The position numbers and the translations under genes were made by a program. Below are positions 36,685 through 44,951 of a DNA stretch of 64,000 bases, one piece after another; the first letter of the stretch is position 1; every line of letters begins with the position of its first letter. Below the pieces are notes generated by a model, which did no database searches, was not told the origin of the DNA, and saw only the letters and a list, made by a program, of their open reading frames with translations. Location: IMG/VR virus record IMGVR_UViG_3300045738_002037, positions 92,697 through 156,696 of that record; one strand, given 5' to 3'. This stretch comes from a virus.

Positions 36685-37245
36685 TTATGGGAGAGGCGTA
36701 TCTGGATATCTTTGAAAAAGCCAGAAAATAACAGCATTCACAATATTTTGCGAATCATATAAAAACAATTTTTTCATGGGACCCTGCCAGCAGTTGCCTG
36801 GTTCATCCCATCGACCGGGCTTCGACCAAAGAAACCCACTTCCCCCACTTCTTGCCACCGAAACAACACCGTGATTACGACGGTTTAAAATGAATTTTCC
36901 GTAAAATTCTCTCCATGGATAGCCAGATTTTAATTGTCCTTCGACACCACCTTTGTCAAGATGTCCATAAATTGCTTCTCCTCGAATTAAGCATTTTATG
37001 TCTGGAATTCCAAATGTATCTTCTATATTATCTAACGGATTATCTAAAACAGAAATTTCTTCTTCTTCACGTTCAATTTCAACATTTCTAACAAATATGA
37101 TCCGACGTTTTAATGGACGAGGGTCATTTGGATAGTTCGGGGAAATATAGTTACCATGTACTTTTGGGCTGCCCATAACGGAAATTATGTCATTGAACAG
37201 GGGATGCTGAAAGCTTCCCTCATTTAGTATTCGCGAAAGTTTCAT
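36685..37245 (-). CDS. MKLSRILNE-leader protein with NPLDNIED module, 186 aa
   Basis: The N-terminus is MKLSRILNEGS, encoded by the same 26 bases as the next gene upstream (37867-37892). Around residue 70 NPLDNIEDTFG appears without the DPKQ leader, so the two modules can travel separately. The remaining body (YPWREFYGKFILNRRNHG, VSVARSGGSGFLWSKPGRW) is aromatic and basic, of no known family. The LNE of the leader fits the [I/L]-x-E prohead-protease consensus. The start overlaps the stop of the upstream gene (ATGA). Confidence 0.7.
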   Translation of the reverse strand: MKLSRILNEGSFQHPLFNDIISVMGSPKVHGNYISPNYPNDPRPLKRRIIFVRNVEIEREEEEISVLDNPLDNIEDTFGIPDIKCLIRGEAIYGHLDKGGVEGQLKSGYPWREFYGKFILNRRNHGVVSVARSGGSGFLWSKPGRWDEPGNCWQGPMKKLFLYDSQNIVNAVIFWLFQRYPDTPLP

Positions 37246-37892
37246 TTATATTTTTCATAATGTCTATTAAAGACCGGGAACACAATTATATCTATTATAT
37301 TGCCAATCGCATTGGTTGACACGCTCGGCGAATAACCAGCTTCAATTTGCACATCTTTCTCGTCTGCACCAATCCTTGGTTCGGGAGTAAGATGTGCTTC
37401 AAACTCTCCGTAAAACGGTTGGTACGCACCCGACTGGAAACGACGTTGCCGGAGGTCCTTTTTGGGGAGCGCATCGATGTTTCGCCGCTGGGGTAATAAA
37501 TCCGTTGGAATAGGAACTGTAGTAGAAAATTGTCCATAAATCTTACAGGGAATTATTTCTATATCACCCTCAAATTCATCGGCATCTTCAAGATCCGCAT
37601 ATTCACCGTTTAGTGGGTTTTCGGATGTTTGAGGGTCAAATGATATAGAATGATCGGCAGGCAAAGCACTAAGATCGGGCAAAGCACTAAGATCGGGCAA
37701 AATAACAATATCCTTGATTTTTATGTCATACCCAACAGCAAACATCCAGTGGTCAACCACATTAATAGGCCCAGGTATATCAAATTTATAAGCAGCCCAA
37801 TGATCATAATCTGGATATGGCGTGGTTTTGAATTGTACACGTTCCCATTCTTTGCGAGCCGTTTCTTCATTTAGTATTCGCGAAAGTTTCAT
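37242..37892 (-). CDS. MKLSRILNE-leader protein with LEDADEF module, 216 aa
   Basis: It begins MKLSRILNEETARKEW, with the leader identical at DNA level to the following gene. It has an internal duplication LPDLSALPDLSALP, encoded by an 18-base tandem repeat. It then carries NPLNGEYADLEDADEFEGD, the second module type of the family. The C-terminal half (YGQFSTTVPIPTDLL, GAYQPFYGEFEAHLTPEPR) may share the YGxF...FYGxF pattern with its neighbour, which suggests related bodies. The function is unknown. It is the gene closest to the noncoding region at 37.9-38.6 kb. Confidence 0.7.
   Translation of the reverse strand: MKLSRILNEETARKEWERVQFKTTPYPDYDHWAAYKFDIPGPINVVDHWMFAVGYDIKIKDIVILPDLSALPDLSALPADHSISFDPQTSENPLNGEYADLEDADEFEGDIEIIPCKIYGQFSTTVPIPTDLLPQRRNIDALPKKDLRQRRFQSGAYQPFYGEFEAHLTPEPRIGADEKDVQIEAGYSPSVSTNAIGNIIDIIVFPVFNRHYEKYK
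37663..37698 (-). repeat. 18-bp tandem repeat within the 216-aa leader protein
   Basis: AAAGCACTAAGATCGGGC occurs twice in direct succession (37663-37680, 37681-37698), giving the duplicated LPDLSA peptide. Slipped-strand duplication is the simplest explanation. Confidence 0.8.
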
Positions 37893-37928
37893 ATTCTATT
37901 TTTGATACTCCAATAAGTATTTAATTAA

Positions 37929-38580
37929 TGACGGTTCCCAACAACCGTTAACAGAGAAAGTTTCTGTTACATAGCGGAACAATTATCCGCTGAGTTTTCA
38001 TTATGTTTGGGATGATCGAATCGGTTTTTAGAGTGTTCTTTCCAGTTCGATCAAGCAATCACAGGAAGTGGTTAGTAAAAAGCAACACTTGGACGCGCAC
38101 ATGCTGATAAAGATTATCAGTGTCCGAATTTTCCCAAACCTCTAATGAGCTGTTCAATAATTTTGTTGGGACTGATCGATATAATGACGACAGAAGTTTG
38201 ACAACGCCTGAATACTAAAAGATTGCACGGAAGCTTGATTCGGTCCCTCTCTTGACCATCTCTAAAACATTTGCCAATATCTTGAATTTGCCAATCTTAT
38301 TTCTGTCGGTGGGTATCGACAATCACTTAGTAATTATTGACGGCAAATCGACACTTCCGAGACACCAAAGGATTGATAGAGTGTACGGCTCCGTTGGCGC
38401 GGAGTGATAACGGCGGAAGTACGGCGTAAGGTTCGACCAACAACTAAGCTCTCCCCCCTAACTGGCTAATGTTGGTGCTCCCTTGCGATCCATCTTGGCA
38501 TCAGTGTGATACCGAAATCATATTAGTCGCAAGATCGTTTTTCGTTTTTAAAGTTTTTTACTAACGGGAACGGGGGGAGC
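37929..38580 (+). ncRNA. Candidate large structured RNA, about 650 nt
   Basis: The 704-base stretch 37893-38596 has no plausible gene but many complementary segments. On the plus strand the helices are: 37931-37936/37943-37948; 37951-37957/37961-37967; 37973-37978/37986-37991; long-range 38005-38012/38132-38139 enclosing 38013-38020/38046-38053 and 38104-38110/38114-38120; 38168-38174/38241-38247; 38304-38310/38315-38321; 38353-38359/38414-38420 enclosing 38389-38393/38400-38404; and 38451-38458/38572-38579 enclosing 38482-38488/38527-38533 and a 38495-38515 hairpin. About ten G.U pairs extend these helices only if the plus strand is the RNA; one C-A mismatch favours the other strand. The flanking genes are on the minus strand. 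Size and many-stem design recall the ornate phage RNAs GOLLD and ROOL, but I cannot assign a family. Promoter and ends are not defined. Confidence 0.65.
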
Positions 38581-38596
38581 CAAAATATATTAACTA

Positions 38597-39028
38597 TCAA
38601 TTTCCATGAGTTATGCGTATATCCAACGGGGGTTCACCGGGGATCCATCCGTCATCGGTATACCAAGCGTGACCGGCCATGCCTTTGACCACAATGGCCC
38701 ATTCATTTTCATTATTAATTTCTATTTCATAAGTGTCGTCGATCCCCCAATGTTCGTTTTTAGGATCATCTATTGTTGTTATATAATCCAGCGACTCACC
38801 GTCGTCTATATATAATGTTCCAAGCTTGCCATGGCCCGCCGCAGTATATCCAGCTTCAACATTGTAATAATTGAGTGTGCCTGCGAGGTCGGCTTCCACC
38901 GTGTCGGCAAAGACGTTTTTCTCGAACTCATCGGCATCTTCAAGATCCTCATACTCATCGTCTAACGGATTAACTTCATCCGGATCTTCCGTTATCATCT
39001 TAGCTATTTGTTTAGGGTCAACATTCAT
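38597..39028 (-). CDS. Leader-module family protein, 143 aa
   Basis: The ATG at 39028 gives MNVDPKQIAKMITEDPDE directly, then NPLDDEYEDLEDADEFEK. The body is acidic with beta-like strands (TLNYYNVEAGYTAAGHGKLG, YEIEINNENEWAIVVKGMAG) and no cysteines, ending in PPLDIRITHGN. It is preceded by three related genes on the same strand at spacings of 4-13 bases. Probable packaged or accessory protein; the cargo function is unknown. Confidence 0.75.
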   Translation of the reverse strand: MNVDPKQIAKMITEDPDEVNPLDDEYEDLEDADEFEKNVFADTVEADLAGTLNYYNVEAGYTAAGHGKLGTLYIDDGESLDYITTIDDPKNEHWGIDDTYEIEINNENEWAIVVKGMAGHAWYTDDGWIPGEPPLDIRITHGN

Positions 39029-39041
39029 GCAATATAACTGT

Positions 39042-39362
39042 TTAATAATCCCAAGATCCTGTCCCACATGTCGGACACTCGATCATTCTTGTCAAATCCG
39101 TTTGCATAGCATCTTCTGGGTCAGACCAATTAAATGATTCATATCCTTCTACGTCGAATCGATCACTTTTATCCACACATTTATCACACCAAGGAGAATC
39201 GCATCTACAATAAAACATTTCCCCTGACCAATAGCTTTTAGCACAACCACTACAAAAATCATGTCCTTCCGGAACAAATGTATCTTCTATATTATCTAGC
39301 GGATTGATCTCATCCGGATCTTCCGAAATCATTCTGGCTATTTTTTTGGGGTCAATTTTCAT
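39042..39362 (-). CDS. Leader-module family protein with zinc-finger-like body, 106 aa
   Basis: From ATG 39362 the leader is MKIDPKKIARMISEDPDE then NPLDNIEDTFVPEG. The body has FCSGCAKSYW, FYCRCDSPWCDKCVD and IECPTCG: four Cys pairs arranged like a RING or rubredoxin-like zinc fold. ISE keeps the [I/L]-x-E signature despite the T-to-S change. A longer reading upstream to 39455 would overlap the neighbouring gene and lacks support. Confidence 0.75.
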   Translation of the reverse strand: MKIDPKKIARMISEDPDEINPLDNIEDTFVPEGHDFCSGCAKSYWSGEMFYCRCDSPWCDKCVDKSDRFDVEGYESFNWSDPEDAMQTDLTRMIECPTCGTGSWDY

Positions 39363-39369
39363 TTGTTTG

Positions 39370-39600
39370 CTAACTGCAATTCGGGCACTGTCTTGGAAAT
39401 TTATAAAAAAACTCTGGCGCAGCACTTCCACACTCATCGCACCAACTAGACCCACATCTCTGACAATGGTTCACGAAGTCCCGATGATATCCACAACCGA
39501 CACACTCTTCGCCATATATATCTATTATATTGTCTAACGGATTAACCTCATCCGGATCTTCCGTTATCATTCTAGCGATTTGTCTGGGATCAACAGTCAT
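39370..39600 (-). CDS. Leader-module family protein with zinc-finger-like body, 76 aa
   Basis: This is the shortest full member. MTVDPRQIARMITEDPDE is followed by NPLDNIIDIYGEE and then CVGCGYH, HCQRCGSSWCDECG and a terminal CPNCS. The cysteine spacing mirrors the preceding protein, so the bodies are paralogous though shortened. I chose the ATG at 39600 to agree with the leader. It is separated by 4 bases from the fused family member upstream. Confidence 0.75.
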   Translation of the reverse strand: MTVDPRQIARMITEDPDEVNPLDNIIDIYGEECVGCGYHRDFVNHCQRCGSSWCDECGSAAPEFFYKFPRQCPNCS

Positions 39601-39604
39601 ACGG

Positions 39605-41263
39605 CTAGTCCGATTCATAAGGAGTGGGACGACGAATTCGATCAAGATCCTCTGGTTCCCAAAAATCTGGTCTATTTACCCAACTGTGGCTGCGCCTTGA
39701 AGCTGTTCTGGATGGCAGTCCCTTCGCCTTAGCACAATTTGGGCATTCGGTATGAACACCGTTTCCGTAATGATCATCAAAACTCAATCTCGTTTGCACC
39801 ACAGCATCCTTCGCGCAGTCACCGCACCACATTGTGTCGCAAAATTCGCAATATTGCCCAACACCCGATTCGCGAGTTAACCCTCCTTCAAACACCGGCG
39901 TCCCACATTTATTACATGGCCGACTGTCGCCGTAATGATCATCAAATTCATCGGCATCTTCAAGATCCGCATACTCATCATCTAACGGATTAACCTCATC
40001 CGGATCTTCCGTTATCATCTTAGCAATTTTATTGGGGTCGACGGCCATTTCATTATATTCTTCAGCACGCCACCTCGCCAAAGCTATTCTCTCCTGAGCG
40101 TACCCTCCCAGGTCCTGCACAGCATCCCATGCCTGACATTCATCGCAATCGCATGGACCCCATACGGGATGTTCCCCGTGGGGTCGATCAATTATATATT
40201 CATCTTCTATATTGTCTAACGGATTGACCTCATCCGGATCTTCCGATAGTAAAGACCCAGCTTTTCGATTTAGACTTTCTGTGTAGTTTTCACATTCCCA
40301 TTTTCCTTTATTGTCAAAGTGCCCACACATCTGAGGAATACACAAAACTGCTTCGACAAATTTTTCACCTACTTCTGGGCCATCCCATTTCCAACCAGTT
40401 CGAACTGCTGTCGCCAGCCAGCCATGACCGCGTTCATAAAATATGTGCAAGTTGCCGCTGAAAGATTTAAAATCTAAGCTTGGCCAACCCATGCGCTCCT
40501 CGCCCCATTCTTTGTTATGGAGTGTAGAACCGGGAGGACCTGCACACTCAACAACAATATGTAGGACGATCTCGCCTGCCCCACCTACCATTATTATCTC
40601 TTGGGGAACATCTCCTACATATTGGTGCCCAGGGAGACGATCTTCTGGAATTTCCCAAAAGTCGACTTGTACCCATCGACCATCACGGAAGATAGAAGAA
40701 TCTGAATCGGGTTTGACCTGAATAATGTACAACGTATTCAAGCAATTATCATAATCATTTTCTTCAAATTCATCGGCATCTTCAAGATTCGCATACTCAT
40801 CTGAGGACTCTAGTTGGGTGGGCCGTGGCGGAATATCTCCAGGTTGCCAGCTTTTATCACCCCTCGTTGGCAGATTGGGACAGCGTGGACAGGTAAGAAT
40901 GCGTTTACACCAATAGTGCCCGCGATTGGATAATGTTTGACGCCTGTCGTGGTATATTCTAAATGGAGGCTCTGTTGTCAAGCTAGGGTATCCCGGTCCT
41001 CCTATATCTTCTGGTGTTGACATACAATTTTCGCAATATGTGCTGCCACAATTCTCACACCGTAAGTTCAAATCTGTATACAGTAACGTCTCTCCGCGCC
41101 ACGCCACAGTGTACCACTCTTCACAATTCGAACACTGTGTTTTGTCTTTGTCATATTCAAATTCATCGGCATCTTCAAGATCCGAATATTCATCGTCCAA
41201 CGGATTGATCTCATCCGGATCTTCCGTTATCATCTTGGCAATTTTATTGGGGTCAACAGTCAT
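39605..41263 (-). CDS. Fused leader-module family protein with three modules, 552 aa
   Basis: This frame holds several family members in one chain. It opens with MTVDPNKIAKMITEDPDE, NPLDDEYSDLEDADEF and a Cys-rich region (CSNCEEW, CENCGSTYCENC, CPRCP). A second LEDADEF module near residue 175 leads into a beta-rich region with no cysteine pairs. LLSEDPDEVNPLDNIEDEY near 340 comes next. A complete internal leader, MAVDPNKIAKMITEDPDE, near 405 is followed by another LEDADEF module and zinc-finger body (CNKCGT, CEFCDTMWCGDC, CPNCAK). The internal copies still begin with Met, so loss of stop codons between former tandem genes is likely. Two internal [I/L]-x-E sites would let a prohead protease cut it into units (inference). 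Confidence 0.75.
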   Translation of the reverse strand: MTVDPNKIAKMITEDPDEINPLDDEYSDLEDADEFEYDKDKTQCSNCEEWYTVAWRGETLLYTDLNLRCENCGSTYCENCMSTPEDIGGPGYPSLTTEPPFRIYHDRRQTLSNRGHYWCKRILTCPRCPNLPTRGDKSWQPGDIPPRPTQLESSDEYANLEDADEFEENDYDNCLNTLYIIQVKPDSDSSIFRDGRWVQVDFWEIPEDRLPGHQYVGDVPQEIIMVGGAGEIVLHIVVECAGPPGSTLHNKEWGEERMGWPSLDFKSFSGNLHIFYERGHGWLATAVRTGWKWDGPEVGEKFVEAVLCIPQMCGHFDNKGKWECENYTESLNRKAGSLLSEDPDEVNPLDNIEDEYIIDRPHGEHPVWGPCDCDECQAWDAVQDLGGYAQERIALARWRAEEYNEMAVDPNKIAKMITEDPDEVNPLDDEYADLEDADEFDDHYGDSRPCNKCGTPVFEGGLTRESGVGQYCEFCDTMWCGDCAKDAVVQTRLSFDDHYGNGVHTECPNCAKAKGLPSRTASRRSHSWVNRPDFWEPEDLDRIRRPTPYESD

Positions 41264-41356
41264 ATTATATCTTTGACAATGTTTTCAAACTAAATATACT
41301 TAGAATTTTCAAAATTAAAAATAAAATAATGCCCTAATCATAATATTGAAATAATT

Positions 41357-43459
41357 ATGGCTGATGAAATCAAAATACAAGGTCTTACGTCATTAAATTG
41401 TGATCTGGCTAAAAGACTACCAATAAATCCCGAAAACGGGGATGAAATATGCGATAGTTATGGCAATAGATATAGATTTAATGGCAAGACTAACACGTGG
41501 ATTTTTATTGGCGCTGTGCTTGTTCCGCCAACAGTTACAGAATCCATCGACGGTGTTATTACTCCAAAAATATTTGAAAAATTAAGGCATGTTGAAAATA
41601 TTCTGGCAAACGGCGTTGATTTTTCACAATTTAAAATATTTCCGGGTATAGAAGGTTATTGGTATTATTTTCGCAGCAGCGATAAATTAATAAAATTCGA
41701 TGTGGAAGGTGAGGATCAATTACGAATTGAAATTGATTCTGGAAGATTTCATCAGATAATAGCTAAAAGAAGTTGTAAAGGCCAATTTGGCGATAAAGGA
41801 ACGACCGGCGAAGATGGAGATCCGGGAGACAGTTCTCCATTAGAAAAATTTTATATTCCGTCTAATATAGATGAAGACAAGATTGATTTCGCGATCTTTA
41901 CCCCAAGCCCATTAGACACTCCAATATCACTCAGGTTAATAAAATGCGAAGACTCTAGCATTACCAACAATTGCGGTAGTGGCGAACTAATTAAAATTGT
42001 TAATGATGAATATCAAGCATTGCCAAAGAGTCAGACTGAATATTTTACAGAATTAATAAGAGATTTTAAATCTAGCGTTGACAATCGCACCATAGACCAA
42101 TTAGATAATCTTAAAAGATTCATTGCTGACAAATCATTGGGGTCATTTGCCGACGTAGATTTAAATATACCTTTAAGTAAAATAAGGTATATGGCAGAAG
42201 ATGATCCACGTTGCCGTGTTTCGACTACCGCAGAAGAACCAGATATAATAATATTAATAGATCCTAAAAACAATGTGCCGCCCACAGTAACAATAAAAGA
42301 AGAAGAATTTGAAATAGATGAAGAAAGAACATTTGCGGCATTAAAATATGACAAAGATATTGGCGTTCTAAGTGGAACGGTTTATTTAAAGAGGAAAACT
42401 TGGGTAGAACTCGGCAAATGGTGCATAAAATCCAAGCAAAAAGGTCCCGTAGGATCGGACGGCATAGACGGCCTTTGCACGCTTGAAATAATTAAAGACA
42501 CCATAGACCCTACAAGTATCTTCACTTTATGTCCTATTGTAAATGTTAGATATGATAATGATAAAGATATAATTTATACATTATGCAGTGACATTGGAAC
42601 TGCTACTTGCGCAGAATATATAATATTGGTGGCTGACTCAGCTGATACTACCAACGAAAATGCTATCAAAAGCAGATTTGCGGCTGTGATTCGTTCTCTT
42701 GATGAATGTAAAGATGTTACTGAATATAGAATATCATTTGAAGACGACGATATTCCAGCATTAACGTTTTCACATTGGGACCCACAACCCGGCTGCCAGA
42801 CTTCAAGACATTATGACAGGCATAAATTTGATTGGTTTGTTGACACAGAAAGCAGAATAAAAGAAGGGCAAGAAAAACCACAATGGTATAGCCCAACTGA
42901 ATGTTTAACGATTGACTATCCGCATAAGATCATCGCTGCGTCAAAACCAGAAGAACAATGCTGCACTGAAGAATTTTTTTATTGCCCAAATATTCAAGAA
43001 GCACCTGCCGAATGTGGAGAAGACGGCGAATTCACTATTGAAGTCAATACAACACCTCCGCCGACCACCACCACCACCACAACTACAACTGGCGCACCTT
43101 CGGGAGGGCAATTAGACATAGTAGCTTTTTGTCTTGCCAACGATGCAGCCTGCGCGCCCTATCCTTCGTGTACACCTGGTTCGATTATAGCAGATTGGGG
43201 TACGGCTGTTCCTGGGCAAAAGTGTTATGATGGTTTCATTTGGAACGTCACAAAAGATGAAGCTCATCGCAATCTTTTGGGCAATCTCCCCCCCGGCGGT
43301 TATAACCAAATTTTCTACGGGTCTTCCGCTATTACTGACAATGATGAATATCAAGTTAGAATGCGGTTTTATGATGGTTTATTGACACTGAGCAGTCCGC
43401 GCTCTTGCACTGGAAACCTGATTACCTACGGAGAAAGCAATATATTTTCATGTGAGTAG
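41357..43459 (+). CDS. Virion structural protein with collagen-like segments and poly-Thr linker, 700 aa
   Basis: The protein begins MADEIKIQGLTSLNCDLAKR. Collagen-like Gly-x-y runs occur near residue 145 (GQFGDKGTTGEDGDPGD) and near 360 (KGPVGSDGIDG). These short triple-helix segments are typical of phage fibre and tail proteins. Near residue 565 a poly-Thr run of nine follows TTPPP, and then a Cys-rich C-terminal domain of about 120 residues (SCTPG, KCYDGF, SCTGN). This linker type also separates domains in the giant virion protein, so the two probably belong to the same structure. No enzymatic motif was found. The ribosome-binding site is weak. Confidence 0.65.
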   Translation: MADEIKIQGLTSLNCDLAKRLPINPENGDEICDSYGNRYRFNGKTNTWIFIGAVLVPPTVTESIDGVITPKIFEKLRHVENILANGVDFSQFKIFPGIEGYWYYFRSSDKLIKFDVEGEDQLRIEIDSGRFHQIIAKRSCKGQFGDKGTTGEDGDPGDSSPLEKFYIPSNIDEDKIDFAIFTPSPLDTPISLRLIKCEDSSITNNCGSGELIKIVNDEYQALPKSQTEYFTELIRDFKSSVDNRTIDQLDNLKRFIADKSLGSFADVDLNIPLSKIRYMAEDDPRCRVSTTAEEPDIIILIDPKNNVPPTVTIKEEEFEIDEERTFAALKYDKDIGVLSGTVYLKRKTWVELGKWCIKSKQKGPVGSDGIDGLCTLEIIKDTIDPTSIFTLCPIVNVRYDNDKDIIYTLCSDIGTATCAEYIILVADSADTTNENAIKSRFAAVIRSLDECKDVTEYRISFEDDDIPALTFSHWDPQPGCQTSRHYDRHKFDWFVDTESRIKEGQEKPQWYSPTECLTIDYPHKIIAASKPEEQCCTEEFFYCPNIQEAPAECGEDGEFTIEVNTTPPPTTTTTTTTTGAPSGGQLDIVAFCLANDAACAPYPSCTPGSIIADWGTAVPGQKCYDGFIWNVTKDEAHRNLLGNLPPGGYNQIFYGSSAITDNDEYQVRMRFYDGLLTLSSPRSCTGNLITYGESNIFSCE
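43056..43096 (+). repeat. Poly-threonine coding tract (ACC/ACA/ACT)n
   Basis: About nine successive Thr codons follow a Pro-rich stretch and join two domains of the virion protein. Similar tracts occur near 4030-4060, 5885-5915 and 10610-10640 in the giant gene and near 45634-45666 in the actin-like gene. Confidence 0.7.
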
Positions 43460-43538
43460 ATAAACCAGATGAATAACATTCGATTTCATCGATAAGAATA
43501 AATAATAGTGACCAGCTTTATTAACTAGGCGGCACTAT

Positions 43539-44951
43539 ATGATATCAATAATAATTTATTGCTATAATAATGAACACATTCAGCATACTATTGACGGTAT
43601 ACTGAACACTGTTCCAGAAGATTTATTGTCTGAGATTTTAATATGTAACGATGGCGCTGGCGAAATAAATAGCAAATTTGACCAATTAATTAATGATAAA
43701 AGAATCGGCCGCGCCAAATCGTGGAATAAAGCTATAAACAAAACATCGTCTGACACACTAATATTTATAAACCAATGTTCTAAATTTAGTGATAGCTGGG
43801 TATTCGATGTTATAAAAGAATTAGATGAAAACCCAAATTCGATTGTTTCACCTGCCGGGCACAAATTAAACACGCAATTGTGGTCTTCAAACGGCAATAA
43901 AGTAGAATCGTATAAAATAGATTGGGGTTTGACCCCAATTGAATCTAACTATGATGACACAGTATTGGCTAACCCAACTTGTTTTGCAATAAAAAAAGAT
44001 AGATTGTTGGAAATAGGAGGGTTTGACAATGGTATGGAGCACGGCGCTGGTGTTATAACCGACGCATCATTAAAAAACATTTTATTGGGCGGCAGCGTTA
44101 AAATATTAAAATCATGTAGTGTGTCATCTGAAAGTGTGCCGTACCAGCCAAATCATAAAAACACTATTGCAAACAATGCCAGAATTGCCGAAACATGGCT
44201 AGACGAATATGCATATAGATTTTATGATTTTATAGAAATCGATAAAAATACCATTGATACTGGCAGCATTGCTGTTTGTTTAGATTTAAAACAACAACAG
44301 CAATATGATATTAAATGGTTAATCTCAAAATATATTCCCGAATTAAGTGGAATTTACGACTTACAAAATATTGCCGACAATAAATCAATAGCAATAATAT
44401 GCGATGGTCCTTCAATAGATTATATTGACAAAAATTTAATATTCAGAAACCATTTAGTTATCGGCATTGATTATATGGGTTTACATTATGACTGCGATTA
44501 TGTCATAACATTGGCGGCTAATGTGGTCAATGATTTACTTGAAAAATATTCAAGTGACCAAATCATAGTTCCTAATATAATGTATTCTGGCAGCGGCATG
44601 TGTTTAGCTTCTCATATAGATGACGGCCTAATACAATTTAATATAGATGAAGAAGGATCATTGCCGGAGAAAATTCGCCCGCCTTTTTGCAATTTTAAAT
44701 CTCCGGTTCATTGTGCTGTTCATATTGCAGCATTTATGGGCGCTGATAATATAATGTTATATGGATTTGACAACAAAATTATCAATGATAAAAGTCATAC
44801 TACAAAAATAGAGTTTTACAATGATGGCCATTATTGGCCAAATAATGAAAACACATCTAAGATATTCACATTTTATGAACAAGGATTAGATTCACTAGGA
44901 AAATTGTTAATAAAAAACAATATTAAATTGTTGAGAATGAATTATGTCTGA
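43539..44951 (+). CDS. Glycosyltransferase family 2 fused to MptE-like domain, 470 aa
   Basis: Residues 1-220 form a GT-A fold glycosyltransferase: MISIIIYCYNNE start, CNDGAGE, RIGRAKSWNKAI and the LIFINQC segment where DxD would stand. FDNGMEHGAG is followed by a later acidic pair. The C-terminal half (from about 275) contains SIAIICDGPSIDYIDKNL and VHCAVHIAAFMGADNIMLYGFD, a MptE-like/DUF115 domain similar to the protein at 25.9-26.9 kb. It probably transfers sugars onto an envelope or virion glycan; the exact donor is not visible. It overlaps the next gene by 8 bases. Confidence 0.65.
   Translation: MISIIIYCYNNEHIQHTIDGILNTVPEDLLSEILICNDGAGEINSKFDQLINDKRIGRAKSWNKAINKTSSDTLIFINQCSKFSDSWVFDVIKELDENPNSIVSPAGHKLNTQLWSSNGNKVESYKIDWGLTPIESNYDDTVLANPTCFAIKKDRLLEIGGFDNGMEHGAGVITDASLKNILLGGSVKILKSCSVSSESVPYQPNHKNTIANNARIAETWLDEYAYRFYDFIEIDKNTIDTGSIAVCLDLKQQQQYDIKWLISKYIPELSGIYDLQNIADNKSIAIICDGPSIDYIDKNLIFRNHLVIGIDYMGLHYDCDYVITLAANVVNDLLEKYSSDQIIVPNIMYSGSGMCLASHIDDGLIQFNIDEEGSLPEKIRPPFCNFKSPVHCAVHIAAFMGADNIMLYGFDNKIINDKSHTTKIEFYNDGHYWPNNENTSKIFTFYEQGLDSLGKLLIKNNIKLLRMNYV

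Larger units (their letters stand above)
37220..37892 (-). repeat. Duplicated 26-bp leader sequence (MKLSRILNE)
   Basis: The 26 bases at 37220-37245 and 37867-37892 are identical and encode the start of both neighbouring proteins. The genes diverge directly after it. Complete identity, including third codon positions, points to recent copying of the leader. Confidence 0.75.

Noticed and set aside
37893-38596. tmRNA, group I intron or tRNA cluster in the noncoding gap
   Set aside because: No tRNA-like acceptor/T-arm pair, no tag-reading frame, and no exon on both sides whose coding sequence would be joined. The helices do not match those classes by eye.
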